DNA of 64,000 nucleotides, taken from Myxacorys californica WJT36-NPBG1. GTDB taxonomy: Bacteria > Cyanobacteriota > Cyanobacteriia > Leptolyngbyales > Leptolyngbyaceae. The stretch's first letter is position 1. The number at the start of each line of letters is the position of its first letter. Below, in pieces: positions 38,888 to 48,841 of the stretch. Under the pieces are notes generated by a model. That model was not told the origin of the DNA. It did not search any database and worked only from the letters and a program-made list of their open reading frames with translations. The position numbers were made by a program, and so were the translations under genes. Location: assembly GCA_019359315.1 (NCBI GenBank), contig JAHHHO010000008.1:78552-142551 (forward strand), given 5' to 3'.

Positions 38888-41437
38888 ATGACATTAACTC
38901 CTGATGCGCCCTCTCAATTGTCTGCTTCAGAAATAGCTGAAGCAGCGATGATTCAAGCCTTTAACCCTCCGGGGATCGCTTCCTCTCAGACTACAGCTCA
39001 GACCACAACGGGAGTCTACATCACCGTTCACGGGCACTTCTATCAGCCGCCTCGCGAGAATCCTTATTTAGATGCGATCGAGCGTCAACCCAGTGCGGCG
39101 CCCTTTCATGATTGGAATGAGCGAATTCATCACGAATGTTACCGCCCCAATGCATTTGCGCGAGTTCTTAACGATCGCGGCGAAGTCGTGGGGATCGTCA
39201 ATAATTATGAGTATCTCAGCTTTAATATTGGCCCAACTTTGATGAGTTGGATTGAGCGTCACGATGTGGAAGTGTATCAACGTATCGTTGATGCCGATCG
39301 CAAAAGCTGCGATCGCTTAAATGGACACGGCAATGCGATCGCTCAAGCTTACAATCACATGATCCTGCCGCTTGCCAATGCGCGAGACAAGCACACTCAA
39401 ATTCGATGGGGCAAAGAAGACTTCAAATCTCACTTTGGGCGCGATCCCGAAGGAATGTGGCTAGCCGAAACCGCCGTTGATTACGCAACGTTAGAAGCGT
39501 TGGTTGCAGAAGGAATCAAGTTCATTGTTCTCGCGCCTTCTCAAGCGCAGCGCTGCCGTCCTCTAGCCCAAGCAGACTGGCACGAAGTCGGCGGCAGTCA
39601 AATTGATCCCACTCGCCCCTATCGCTGCTTCTTGCCCAACCGCGATTCTGATTCCCCCGCTCCGTTTATCGATATTTTCTTCTACGATGGCCCAATTTCC
39701 CGTGACATGGGATTCGATCAGGCACTCAGCAGCTCTCACCATTTGGCAGGGCGGTTAGGGCAAGCTGTGCGCGGGGATCACCGCCCATCGCAACTAATTT
39801 CGGTGGCAACGGATGGGGAAACGTTTGGACATCATAAAGGCGGCACGGAGAAATGTTTGGCGTATGCCTTTGTCGGCGAGTTTCCCGATCGCGGCTGGAC
39901 CGTGACTAACTTTGCCCATTACCTCAGTTTGAGGCCGCCCGAATGGGAAGTCGAACTCAAGTCTGTTACCGCTTGGAGCTGTGCCCACGGCGTCGATCGC
40001 TGGCAGGATGACTGTGGCTGCGGGGGTGGTGGACTGTGGAATCAAAAGTGGCGTCGCCCTTTGCGGGATGCGTTGGACTGGCTTCGGGATCAGATGGTCA
40101 AAGTCTACGAAGAGGTGGGCGGAAAGCTATTTTCTGATCCGTGGTTGGCGCGGGATGAATACATTCAAGTGGTGAGATCGCGCACACCTGCCACAGTTCA
40201 AAAATTTCTCGCTCAGCATCAGTCTCACCGACTGAATGCGTCAGAGCGGCTCGATGCGCTGCGATTGCTCGAAATGCAGCGTCACGCCATGCTGATGTAC
40301 ACGAGCTGCGGCTGGTTCTTTGAAGAACTGTCTCGACCGGAAGGCACTCAAATTCTCCGCTATGCCGCTCGTGCGCTAGAACTGGCGGGCGATGTAGCGG
40401 GCGTGCAGCTTGAGAAAGGCTTTATCAAACGCTTAGCCCTTGCGCCCAGTAATGTTGACTGCTTCAAAACGGGGGCAGAAGTCTATCGGCAATTGGTGAT
40501 CCCGGCTCAGATCAGTTTTGAGCAAGTCGCGGCTCACTATGCGATTAGCTCTTTATTTGCGACTTACAGCCGAGAAGAGCGAGTGTATTGCTACACGGCA
40601 AACCAACTGGATTACCAACTGCATCGAATGGGGTCGATGAGCTTGGCGATCGGGCAACTCCAACTCACCTCAGAGATTACTCGCGAAACAGAACACCTCG
40701 TGTTTGCGGTGCTGCATCTGAGTGGTTGGGATTTTCATTGCTGCATTCAGCCGTTCTCAGGACGACGACAGTATACGCAATTAAAAGAAAATTTATCTGA
40801 AGCGCTGAGTCAAGGAAGTGCTGCTAAAACGATTCTGACGATGAATCGGTACTTCAACGATCGCTCTTACAGTTTGCAAGATTTGTTTGCAGAAGAGCGG
40901 CATCGAATCATGCAATTGTTGAGTCAGGAAACGCTGACACGACTCGATCAGCTTTACACGCAGGTGTATCGCGATAACTATGGCGTTCTGATTGCGTTTC
41001 ACCGAGATGAACTGCCTGTGCCACGAGAATTGCAGGTGGCAGCAGAAATTGCGTTAGGACATCGGCTTCTGGTGACGCTGCGATCGCTAGAACACGATCC
41101 AAATTCCCATGATTTGGTTCAGCTTGACGCGATCGCGACAGAGGCAAGTCACTTACGTTGTCAGCTTCAGCTTCCTGAAGCACGGCAGATTCTAGAGCGC
41201 ACACTGGCGCGATCGCTGCAAACCCTCCTATACGATCCGGAACCTTCAGACCTCCAAATTCAATTTCTGGGGAAACTGATTGATCTGAGTCAGCAATTAA
41301 ATTTAGGTGTTTCGTTGGAGCGATCGCAGGAGTTATATCTTCAGTGGTTACATCATGTTGCGATCGAACGCCAATCTGCCAATCATCTGTTATTGGAGTT
41401 AGCCTATAAGCTTGCGATCAACGTTTCGGTCAATTAA
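38888..41437 (+). CDS. Glycoside hydrolase family 57 protein with DUF3536
   Basis: 849 residues. The GH57 N-terminus YITVHGHFYQPPRENPYLDAIE is near residues 44-66, and the catalytic-domain segments GMWLAETAVDYATLEALV (near 194) and LISVATDGETFGHHKGGTEK (near 300) are intact; the Glu in WLAET and the Asp in VATDGET are the expected nucleophile and acid/base positions. From about residue 550 to the end it matches the DUF3536 region that follows GH57 domains in cyanobacteria. GH57 enzymes cleave or rearrange alpha-glucans (amylase, branching, 4-alpha-glucanotransferase), so a role in glycogen metabolism is likely but the exact reaction is not known. No signal peptide, so cytoplasmic. Confidence 0.88.
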   Translation: MTLTPDAPSQLSASEIAEAAMIQAFNPPGIASSQTTAQTTTGVYITVHGHFYQPPRENPYLDAIERQPSAAPFHDWNERIHHECYRPNAFARVLNDRGEVVGIVNNYEYLSFNIGPTLMSWIERHDVEVYQRIVDADRKSCDRLNGHGNAIAQAYNHMILPLANARDKHTQIRWGKEDFKSHFGRDPEGMWLAETAVDYATLEALVAEGIKFIVLAPSQAQRCRPLAQADWHEVGGSQIDPTRPYRCFLPNRDSDSPAPFIDIFFYDGPISRDMGFDQALSSSHHLAGRLGQAVRGDHRPSQLISVATDGETFGHHKGGTEKCLAYAFVGEFPDRGWTVTNFAHYLSLRPPEWEVELKSVTAWSCAHGVDRWQDDCGCGGGGLWNQKWRRPLRDALDWLRDQMVKVYEEVGGKLFSDPWLARDEYIQVVRSRTPATVQKFLAQHQSHRLNASERLDALRLLEMQRHAMLMYTSCGWFFEELSRPEGTQILRYAARALELAGDVAGVQLEKGFIKRLALAPSNVDCFKTGAEVYRQLVIPAQISFEQVAAHYAISSLFATYSREERVYCYTANQLDYQLHRMGSMSLAIGQLQLTSEITRETEHLVFAVLHLSGWDFHCCIQPFSGRRQYTQLKENLSEALSQGSAAKTILTMNRYFNDRSYSLQDLFAEERHRIMQLLSQETLTRLDQLYTQVYRDNYGVLIAFHRDELPVPRELQVAAEIALGHRLLVTLRSLEHDPNSHDLVQLDAIATEASHLRCQLQLPEARQILERTLARSLQTLLYDPEPSDLQIQFLGKLIDLSQQLNLGVSLERSQELYLQWLHHVAIERQSANHLLLELAYKLAINVSVN

Positions 41438-41466
41438 TTTTTGTCTTCATTGCTGATAGATACAAG

Positions 41467-41526
41467 CGGATGAATTGGATAAGCGATCAGTGAGTCACTG
41501 CATCAGCCTCCGATTCATCCGTTTTT
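41467..41526 (+). terminator. Rho-independent terminator of the GH57 gene
   Basis: CGGATGAATTGG (41467-41478) pairs with CCGATTCATCCG (41510-41521) with one G:U. The loop itself holds a small hairpin (CAGTG-AGT-CACTG). TTTTTAATT follows. Confidence 0.8.
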
Positions 41527-41841
41527 AATTGGTTCTACTTTGGAGCGAGATTTAGTAGAAACGCTGAGAACTCAATTTAGTCAAGTCTTAACCTAGCATT
41601 AGCTAGTTCATTAACTTAATAGACTACTGTTCAATGTGTGTTTAAGCAATGAGCGTTGATTCGTTTGTCAACAATCTATTTAATTAGTGACTAACCTTTC
41701 ATTCGTATTTCAATCGTTAAAGAATACGTTTCGGGTTTAGTTAGTCATTGCCTTGGTAATTCTAACCATCTAGCTTGACGTTGCATACAAAACATAAAAA
41801 ATAATCTCAATCTGATTCGCTTTACATTGCTTTAACTGTGT
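41527..41841 (+). other. Upstream region of the tripartite phosphodiesterase gene
   Basis: About 315 bases, AT-rich, with many TTAACTT-like words. It includes the candidate Pho box at 41587-41616. No gene was recognised. Confidence 0.4.
41587..41616 (+). promoter_or_regulatory. Candidate Pho box (SphR/PhoB site)
   Basis: A perfect CTTAACCT, the cyanobacterial Pho-box unit, is at 41587-41594, followed at the expected 11-base period by two degraded units, ATTAGCTA (4 of 8 matches) and CATTAACT (5 of 8). It lies about 230 bases upstream of a gene encoding phosphate-releasing domains. A weaker unit, ACTAACCT, occurs near 41692. Only the first unit is exact, so this is a candidate. Confidence 0.35.
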
Positions 41842-44800
41842 GTGCAGTCAACTTTCGAGTCTTTTGAGGGTCAACGAGTGTTCATAGATAGTTTTTTAAT
41901 TGGAACATCTGCTTCTTCGAGTAATGGTGGTTTGACGACTAACATCGAGCAATCTCGCCGATCTCAGATCGATCTACAAGCCGCGCCTCAATCGTTGCAA
42001 GCAAGTAGCGCAAACGGTAGCCTAAATGCAGCCCTGACTTCTAACGCCAGTGGCACGGCAGCGTATACGACCCGTCAAGTGGGCGATATGCTTTATTTTG
42101 ATGTGGCCGATTTTGTTCGTTCTACCCTTGGACTTCCCACCTCTGACGGCTCAGGTGGACAGAAAACCTTTGCGGTTTCTGGGGGAAACACCGTTACGAT
42201 CGCAAACTTCGGCGGCATCGGTTCTAAACTCGAAGAAGATCGGATCGCGTTGCCAGAGAATGTGAAGTTTGAGCAGCTCTCGATCGTGTCAGGCACGGGC
42301 GAAAACGCTAGCGATACACTGGTGAAGTTAACAGACACAGGGTCAGTCTTAGCGCTTCTCAAGGGCATTAAACCGACTGCGATCGATGAGCTAACTTTCG
42401 TTCGTCTAGACAGCAACAATCAAGTCATTCCAGACGTGAAAACAGAGCTGGTGAAACGCTCTGTGCTGCCCGCTAACACCTTCGCAACGGGTGCAACTTC
42501 TGGGCAATTTCTGGCGCTTAACAACGATGGCAGTGTGAGTGCAGTCAACGCGAATGGAGTTCCTGTTCCGTTTAACGCTCCTAATGGTCAATCCGTGCAA
42601 GGCTTCTCTGCGGTGCTACCCGGCGCGAAAGCAGGAACTTACTTGGTGCTATCCGATAATGGCTACGGCTCGAAAGCCAATTCTGCTGATGCGTTGCTGC
42701 GCTTTTATGCCATTGAGCCAAACTTTGAAACCGGAAGTGTTTCTCCAGTCAATCTAAAAACGGGAGACAAGTTAGAGGGCTTTACCTCCGATAGTTTCGT
42801 TCAACTCAACGACAAGAACGGCGTCCTTAAAGGGATTCAAACGATCGTTGCCGATCTAGAAACCTACCCCAACAGCGACAAGATTCAAGCGGGTGGAATT
42901 CCGGTCGATCCGAGCATTAAGCAAAACCGCTTGCTAACCGGAGCCGACTTTGATCTCGAATCGTTCCGTCGCGCTGCGGATGGAACCTACTGGTTTGGCG
43001 AAGAATTTGGTCCATTCCTGCTGCACACTGATGCCAACGGGACACTGTTAAAAGCCCCGATCGCAACCCCCAACCCGTCTAAACTCAACACGCTGAATGG
43101 TCAAGATCCGCTCGTGATCGGTCACCGAGGCGCTTCTGGGTATCGTCCTGAGCACACGCTCGAAGCGTATCGATATGCGATCGAGCTAGGCGCTGACTTC
43201 GTTGAACCGGACGTAGTATCCACCAAAGACGGCGTGCTGATTGCCCGTCACGAAGTCAACATCAAAGATACAACCGATGTCGCAGACCGTCCTGAGTTTG
43301 CCGATCGCTTCACCACAAAAACGATCGATGGCACAGAGGAAAGCGGCTGGTTTGCTGACGACTTCACGCTGGCAGAAATCAAAACTCTGCGAGCGAAAGA
43401 GCGGTTAGCGTTCCGAGATCAATCGTTCAACGGTCAGTTTGAAATTCCAACGCTGCAAGAAATCATCGATTTCGTGAAAACTGTCGAAGCGACAACGGGA
43501 AAGAAAATTGGCATCTACCCCGAAACCAAACATCCCACCTATCACACGGAGAAAGGGCTGGCGCTAGAAGAACCGTTGGTGAAACTTCTCAAAGACAACA
43601 ATTTTACCGATCCAAGTCGCGTCTTCATTCAATCCTTTGAAGTTGGCAATCTGAAGAAGCTGAACGGCTTGATTGATGTGCCGCTCGTGCAATTGATGGA
43701 CGCCGCTGATACAAATTTAGACGGTTCACTGGTCGAGGTGAAACCTTACGATTTTGTTGCAAGCGGCGATTCGCGCACCTATAAAGATCTGCGATCGCCC
43801 GAAGGATTGGCAGAAGTGGCGACCTACGCGGATGGAATTGGTCCTTGGAAACGCATGATTGTCTCGGTCAAAGGGACGGATGCGAATGGCGATGGCAAAG
43901 CGGATGATGTCAATGGTGATGGTGCGGTCAATGATGCCGATAAGACGCTAACTCCTTCAACGACGCTGGTACAAGACGCGCACAACGCGGGTCTGCTGGT
44001 TCATCCTTACACCTTCCGCAACGAACCCCGCTACCTAGCATCGGATTACAAAGGCGATCCAGAAAAAGAGATTCGTCAGTTTATTGAACTCGGAGTAGAC
44101 GGCTACTTCACTGATTTTTCAGACACGGGCGCGGCAGCAAAAGCCTACGAGACACAAGATTTTGTGCGATCGCCAGATAACCCCGCGTTTGCCAATCTCT
44201 CTGAAGCCGATAAGGTGAAGGCAGCGAATCTGGCTCGTTCTAGAGGTTTTGAGGGCATGGCGAGCAGTCCTGATGGCTCTAAACTCTACACGCTGCTAGA
44301 AGGGGCAGTTACTACCGATTCAAATCAGAATCGCCTGTTTATTTCTGAGTTTGATACCAGTACCAAAAAATACACTGACAACGTTTACGCCTACCGCTTG
44401 AATGCTCCCAATCGTGCGATCGGGGACATGACGGCGATTAACGATCATGAGTTCATCGTGATTGAACGGGATAATGGTCAGGGTGATGCAAGTGATCCGG
44501 CGGTCACCAATCCAGCCCGATCGAAGAAGCTCTACAAAATCGATATCAACCAAATCGATCGCGAGGGCTTTGTCAAGAAAGAACTGCTAGCGGATCTGCT
44601 CAACATTGCCGATCCATCTGGAATCGGAGGCGATGGAACCAAGAATGGCGTGTTTACCTTCCCCTTCGTCACCATCGAAGATGTGTTGATTCTTGACCCT
44701 CAAACGCTATTAGTCGCAAACGACAACAACTATCCATTTAGCGTTGGTCGCAAACCGGGGCAAGCCGATAACAGCGAGTTTATTCAGATCAAGTTAGATC

Positions 44801-46887
44801 AATCGCTCGATCTAGCGTTGCCTGCTCCCACTCCTAAACCCAAAGTAGTTGTGATTTCTCTCGATGGCGCAACCCCTCGCCTCGTAAATCAGTACTTAGA
44901 GTCAGGAGTTTTGAAGCAGGATGAAGGCTTAGGACTGTTAAAAAATAAAGGCGTTTCTGCCGATCGCAACGAAACGATCACACCTTCGCTCACGGCTCCG
45001 AGTCACATTGCGATCGCAACAGGCTCCAACGCTGCCAACAATGACATCAACGCCAACAGCTTCCACTTAGTTGCAAGTCCATTTACCCAAAATATTAGTG
45101 GATTTGGCGCACCGATTGGCGGTTACTCGTTTGATGTGCATGGACCGACCGAAAGTGCTGAGCCAACGGCTGAACCGCTTTGGATCAACTTGCGAAACAA
45201 CGGTAAGAAAGTTGTCGCCGCCACGTTTCCGGGTGCGGATGGTGTCGATGTCAAAATTCCGGGATTGCCAGACAGTCCGATCGTTCAACCCGCTAGCGAT
45301 CGTACCGTCGATTACACCGTTCCCTTTGGTGCGTTTGCAGGCGTGGGAGCGCAAGGCTTCAACCTAACGGCAGCCGATTTTGCAACGGCTAGCGATCGCA
45401 CTGTTTCGCAGCTTGCTAGCGCAGGTAAAACGGTTTATAGTCCGGTGCTGCAAACGAAAAATTCGTTTGACATATTCACTGTGGGCGGTGTGAACTATGA
45501 CATTCAAGCTGCCGCTCTAGACACTACAAACGACAACAAAGTTGACTACGATACGCTGGTCTTCTTCGATGCCACGTTAGGAATTCAATCGGGTCCGTTT
45601 AACCTGCCGTCAACGGGTCCGGCTTATGTGAAAGCGGGTAGCAAAACGTCTAGCCCGTTCTATCTGGAAGGAAGCTCTAACAAAGCGGGAACGGCGTTCT
45701 ATGTCAGCAATTTCGCGCCTGACCTTTCGACCGTCCGGTTTGCTCGCTACTCTGCCAACTTCATTCCTGCTACCCCTGCGGTGCAAGCGAATGTAGACGA
45801 CATCAACAACAATGTTGGATTCTGGGCACCCCAACCCGATTTCCGGATTCCGCAGAAACTTAGTCCTGGATTTAACACGTTCTCTGACGCCGAGTTAGAA
45901 GCGATCTACGACGATCAGGTTCGGAGTTTTGTCGATTATCAAACTCGCGTTGCGCTGCGATCGATTACTCAAAACCCTGATTCCGATTTGGTTCTCACTT
46001 ACATTGAGCAACCTGATGGTTCGCAACATCAGTTCTTAATTAGCGATCCTCGTCAGGCAAACAATCCCCTTGATCCCACCTCGATTGGAACTGGACAAGA
46101 CAAGGCAAAGATCGAGCGCTACAACTCCTATGTAGAAACGGCTTACAAGGCGGCTGATGCTGCGGTTCAAAAAATCATTCAGACTGTTGGAGTGGATAGC
46201 AATGGCATTCCTAATAGCGACATCATTGTTGTTTCCGATCACGGATTTGCTCCGTTTTACACCTCGGTTAACGTGAACAACTTCCTCAAGAGCCAAGGGT
46301 TTGACTCAAACAAAGTTCGTGCGGTCACATCGGGTCCGGCAGTTAATGTCTACTTCAACCTGCAAGGGCGCGAACCCAACGGAACTGTGAGCCGCGAAGA
46401 ATATGTGACCTTGCAGAAGCAGGTGACAGAAGCCCTCAAGAACTTTGTAGACACCAACCCGAAATATGTCGATGGAACAAGACCTGTGTTTGACAAGATC
46501 TACGATCGCCCGCTTCCAACTGACCTAAACGATCCATCGTTTGGTCGAGGAACCAGTGAGTTTATCGGACAAGACTCTGGCGATGTGTTTGCTCTGCTGA
46601 CCGAAGGCTATAACTTCGATGGAACTCAAACTCCAGTTGTGCAACGCTTGGGAGATGCGCCGACCCAGACTCCTGTGTTCTCAGTGCCCAGCTTCTACGG
46701 CGCTCACGGGTACGATCCAACGTCGCCTAACATGAGCGCGATTTTCTACGCGGCTGGACCTACTTTTAGTAACGGGACGCTTTCTCAAGTGAAGAACATT
46801 GATATTGCCCCCACAATCTCGAAGATTCTAGGCGTAGAGCTAGCTTCAACTGTGCAAGGAACGCCGATTGATACTTCCAACCCATAA
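41842..46887 (+). CDS. Tripartite phosphoesterase: phytase-like esterase split by a GDPD domain, plus type I phosphodiesterase
   Basis: 1681 residues. Residues about 200-420 and 780-1000 match the two halves of the esterase-like domain of phytase ([23 protein letters not shown]; later [19 protein letters not shown]). Between them sits a complete glycerophosphodiester phosphodiesterase domain (about 423-765): [14 protein letters not shown] with catalytic His and Arg, [12 protein letters not shown] with the metal-binding Glu and Asp, and ARHEVNI; it contains a calcium-loop-like [15 protein letters not shown]. From about 1000 to the end is a type I phosphodiesterase/nucleotide pyrophosphatase: [11 protein letters not shown], the nucleophile region [23 protein letters not shown] and YGAHGYDP. 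The start is a GTG; no ribosome site or signal peptide is visible, though the substrates suggest export. Confidence 0.88.
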   Translation: MQSTFESFEGQRVFIDSFLIGTSASSSNGGLTTNIEQSRRSQIDLQAAPQSLQASSANGSLNAALTSNASGTAAYTTRQVGDMLYFDVADFVRSTLGLPTSDGSGGQKTFAVSGGNTVTIANFGGIGSKLEEDRIALPENVKFEQLSIVSGTGENASDTLVKLTDTGSVLALLKGIKPTAIDELTFVRLDSNNQVIPDVKTELVKRSVLPANTFATGATSGQFLALNNDGSVSAVNANGVPVPFNAPNGQSVQGFSAVLPGAKAGTYLVLSDNGYGSKANSADALLRFYAIEPNFETGSVSPVNLKTGDKLEGFTSDSFVQLNDKNGVLKGIQTIVADLETYPNSDKIQAGGIPVDPSIKQNRLLTGADFDLESFRRAADGTYWFGEEFGPFLLHTDANGTLLKAPIATPNPSKLNTLNGQDPLVIGHRGASGYRPEHTLEAYRYAIELGADFVEPDVVSTKDGVLIARHEVNIKDTTDVADRPEFADRFTTKTIDGTEESGWFADDFTLAEIKTLRAKERLAFRDQSFNGQFEIPTLQEIIDFVKTVEATTGKKIGIYPETKHPTYHTEKGLALEEPLVKLLKDNNFTDPSRVFIQSFEVGNLKKLNGLIDVPLVQLMDAADTNLDGSLVEVKPYDFVASGDSRTYKDLRSPEGLAEVATYADGIGPWKRMIVSVKGTDANGDGKADDVNGDGAVNDADKTLTPSTTLVQDAHNAGLLVHPYTFRNEPRYLASDYKGDPEKEIRQFIELGVDGYFTDFSDTGAAAKAYETQDFVRSPDNPAFANLSEADKVKAANLARSRGFEGMASSPDGSKLYTLLEGAVTTDSNQNRLFISEFDTSTKKYTDNVYAYRLNAPNRAIGDMTAINDHEFIVIERDNGQGDASDPAVTNPARSKKLYKIDINQIDREGFVKKELLADLLNIADPSGIGGDGTKNGVFTFPFVTIEDVLILDPQTLLVANDNNYPFSVGRKPGQADNSEFIQIKLDQSLDLALPAPTPKPKVVVISLDGATPRLVNQYLESGVLKQDEGLGLLKNKGVSADRNETITPSLTAPSHIAIATGSNAANNDINANSFHLVASPFTQNISGFGAPIGGYSFDVHGPTESAEPTAEPLWINLRNNGKKVVAATFPGADGVDVKIPGLPDSPIVQPASDRTVDYTVPFGAFAGVGAQGFNLTAADFATASDRTVSQLASAGKTVYSPVLQTKNSFDIFTVGGVNYDIQAAALDTTNDNKVDYDTLVFFDATLGIQSGPFNLPSTGPAYVKAGSKTSSPFYLEGSSNKAGTAFYVSNFAPDLSTVRFARYSANFIPATPAVQANVDDINNNVGFWAPQPDFRIPQKLSPGFNTFSDAELEAIYDDQVRSFVDYQTRVALRSITQNPDSDLVLTYIEQPDGSQHQFLISDPRQANNPLDPTSIGTGQDKAKIERYNSYVETAYKAADAAVQKIIQTVGVDSNGIPNSDIIVVSDHGFAPFYTSVNVNNFLKSQGFDSNKVRAVTSGPAVNVYFNLQGREPNGTVSREEYVTLQKQVTEALKNFVDTNPKYVDGTRPVFDKIYDRPLPTDLNDPSFGRGTSEFIGQDSGDVFALLTEGYNFDGTQTPVVQRLGDAPTQTPVFSVPSFYGAHGYDPTSPNMSAIFYAAGPTFSNGTLSQVKNIDIAPTISKILGVELASTVQGTPIDTSNP

Positions 46888-46940
46888 AGGCAATTCTCGC
46901 AACTTTAGAAGATTGCAGGTCTTAATGTGAAGCAGGATAA

Positions 46941-46975
46941 ACAGACGCATTACTCACCGTAGTGCGTCTGTTTTC
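46941..46975 (+). terminator. Rho-independent terminator of the tripartite phosphoesterase gene
   Basis: ACAGACGCATTAC (46941-46953) pairs with GTAGTGCGTCTGT (46959-46971) with one G:U and a 5-base loop, followed by TTTC. Confidence 0.8.
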
Positions 46976-47074
46976 ATAATTGTGTGACGGCGTGATTCTT
47001 ACGTGATTCTTATATGTTGAGGATGAACTGAGTTGAAGATCAGAGAGACCAGGAGAATCGGCTGCGATCTATTC

Positions 47075-47114
47075 GGAGCTTGCGAAGCGATCCTTTGGAG
47101 CTTGCGAAGTGATC
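47075..47114. repeat. 18-bp direct repeat GGAGCTTGCGAAG-YGATC
   Basis: GGAGCTTGCGAAGCGATC (47075-47092) and GGAGCTTGCGAAGTGATC (47097-47114) differ at one base and lie 22 bases apart. Related words (CTTCGGAGCTTGG near 48352, CTTGCGAAGC near 16076) occur elsewhere, so this looks like a dispersed short repeat of the genome. Confidence 0.6.
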
Positions 47115-47217
47115 GCTATAATGGCAAAGATGAGCGGTGACGAGTAACCTTGAACGCTAAGACCCAAGGACTACAAACCAAGCGCTCCATCGTGTTGTTA
47201 GGCAGCACACTGGGGAA

Positions 47218-48057
47218 TTAGACGATCTTGATGCCGATAGAATAAGCAGTCAAAGTTGCAGGTGATGGTTTCATGTGATCTTTACCACCTGCAGTAAAGT
47301 CTTGGTTTGCAAGATCTGTTGTTGGTCGAAGTTGCCATAAAAGATTTCCCTCACCACTCCAATGAATTTCGGCTCCTCCACCAACAAGGGCAAAACCTGG
47401 AAGAACATCTGCTGTTGTAGAAGGATGTGCAGCATGTCCAGAATCTTTTGTCTGAATCGAGTGTTGAACACGACCAACTGGAAGATTCTCTCTAATACCT
47501 ATTGCGTAAACACTGAGAATAGCTGGACTGATAGTCATGTGGTCTTTTGATCTAGCTTTCCATGAAAAAGCATTTTCCGGAAATGATGCTGTAGCAAGAT
47601 TTCCACCATGTGAATTGAAGTCTAGCCAATTCACATGAAACCCTCCACTAATTAGCAAGTAACCTGGTGGCACTGACTCTGACACTTCGGGATGCTGAGC
47701 TAGTTCGCTAACGCTGCGACCAATGTGAATATGATCGCGGAGAGCGTCTCTTGGCATTCCAGCTACTTTCAATCCAATTGCATATACCTTTAAAAAGTGT
47801 GGCTGAGGACGCTCGTGATCTTTGGAGGATGCTAACCAAGCTGATAGATTTTGGTTTGGATAGGAAGCAGTCAGGAGCGCGCCGTTTGGCGGGCTGTTGG
47901 TTGCTTCTGCACCTCCTCCAATAACAACCATATCATCAGGAACGGTACACGCAAAATCATGGAAGTGTGCTTGCTGATTACCAGCCTTGCGTTCAAAGAC
48001 AGCGACAGTGATTTTGCCAGAGGCATCGTGAAAAGTTCCAAGTTTTGTCTGAGGCAT
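47218..48057 (-). CDS. Protein of unknown function made of three ~90-residue tandem repeats
   Basis: 279 residues consisting of three similar units, about 25-100, 110-190 and 200-279. Each has the pattern L(V/L)(I/V)(G/S)GG(A/F)..., then a GNL or GAL word, a positively or polar middle, (S/G)KDH, P....L.VYAIG(L/I). Examples: MVVIGGGAEA..SKDHERPQPHFLKVYAIGLK; LLISGGFHVNW..SKDHMTISPAILSVYAIGIR; FALVGGGAEIHW..GKDHMKPSPATLTAYSIGIK. No domain that I know matches. There is no signal peptide or membrane helix, so probably cytoplasmic or secreted by an unusual route. The gene is visibly more AT-rich than its neighbours, which suggests transfer. It is isolated, between a terminator and the repeat array. 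Confidence 0.75.
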   Translation of the reverse strand: MPQTKLGTFHDASGKITVAVFERKAGNQQAHFHDFACTVPDDMVVIGGGAEATNSPPNGALLTASYPNQNLSAWLASSKDHERPQPHFLKVYAIGLKVAGMPRDALRDHIHIGRSVSELAQHPEVSESVPPGYLLISGGFHVNWLDFNSHGGNLATASFPENAFSWKARSKDHMTISPAILSVYAIGIRENLPVGRVQHSIQTKDSGHAAHPSTTADVLPGFALVGGGAEIHWSGEGNLLWQLRPTTDLANQDFTAGGKDHMKPSPATLTAYSIGIKIV

Positions 48058-48841
48058 AGGTTCTCCTTTAATGCTTAACCCTGTTTACGCCTCCACTCTA
48101 AGCGGCTCGGTTTGGGCATAACAGTACCCTTAAAGGTGCTTTAGCTGCACCAAAAAACTGCAGGGAAGACCCTAGAAAGCCTGGAAATATGCCGCATAAC
48201 TATTGTTTAGACTGAAACTTTCTGCCTAGAGAACCTAGTTTTTTGTCTAAGATACCCTTGAAGACAACTAGGCATACGGTAACGGAAATGCGCCCAAACA
48301 AGCTTTTAGACCCGATGCGCGATTAGCACAACGCAACTCCGCAGGAACCCTTCGGAGCTTGGCAACGCCAATCGCCAAAGACATTAGAACACAGTTAGAA
48401 ACTAAGCTTCCAGCGGCGTCGATTGCGGTTTTGTTGCGGCAATGAGAGGTTTTGTCGCGATCAATTCTGGTTCGATCGCGACAAAACCTGATCTTGTCCG
48501 CACGATTGCTTCGCAGTTCCGAAGGATCGCAGCCTCCATCGCAACAAAACCTGCTTTCATTGCAACAAAACCTGCTTCCATCGCAACGAAACCTAGTTTT
48601 GTTCGGACAAAACCTGCTTTCATCGCGACAAAACCAGGTTTTGTCGGGACATTTCCACTTCTTGTTCCTTCCTTCACACGAGGCTTTCCCTCGTATTGAA
48701 ACGGTAAAGCATCCCAGTACAACCTCTGAAAAATTTTCGCCCCTACGATCGCGGGTTCTGCGGTTTACCAAAATTCTCTCATGGCAGATTAGACTGCCAG
48801 ATGGTTACAGTGCAAGGATAAACCTTCATCAGCGTGTAACG
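48058..48841. other. Intergenic region with the 21-bp repeat array
   Basis: About 780 bases between the threefold-repeat gene and the gene at 48842. The first 200 bases are the upstream region of the former. From 48447 on, the array of 21-bp units dominates. Several long open frames run through it on both strands; they follow from the 21-bp (7-codon) period and are not good genes. Confidence 0.5.
48447..48653. repeat. 21-bp repeat array with inverted copies
   Basis: From about 48533 to 48653, near-identical 21-bp units follow one another (CCTGCTTTCATTGCAACAAAA, written here in two parts: CCTGCTTTCATTG and CAACAAAA), each with the ACAAAACC word, about 5.5 copies. Upstream, AGGTTTTGTCGCGATC (48447-48462) and GATCGCGACAAAACCT (48474-48489) are perfect inverted copies of part of the unit. 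Read on the plus strand the array encodes (I/V)ATKPAF/S-type heptads, on the minus strand KPGFVAM/KAGFVAM-type heptads; both stay open because the unit is a multiple of three. Confidence 0.85.

Larger units (their letters stand above)
46888..47217. other. Intergenic region with a terminator and short direct repeats
   Basis: About 330 bases between two convergent genes. It holds the terminator at 46941-46975, a tandem duplication around GTGATTCTTA (46993-47014), the 18-bp direct repeat at 47075-47114, and a short open stretch (47151-47219, ending RSIVLLGSTLGN) that resembles the end of a broken gene but cannot be identified. Confidence 0.4.

Noticed and set aside
47151..47219. Short plus-strand stretch reading RSIVLLGSTLGN
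   Set aside because: It resembled the start of a methyltransferase motif, but the match is a few residues long and the frame is closed on both sides.
48268..48771. 167-codon frame rich in Cys, Arg and Asp on the minus strand
   Set aside because: It is one of several frames kept open by the 21-bp array; the rest of it has no recognised family.
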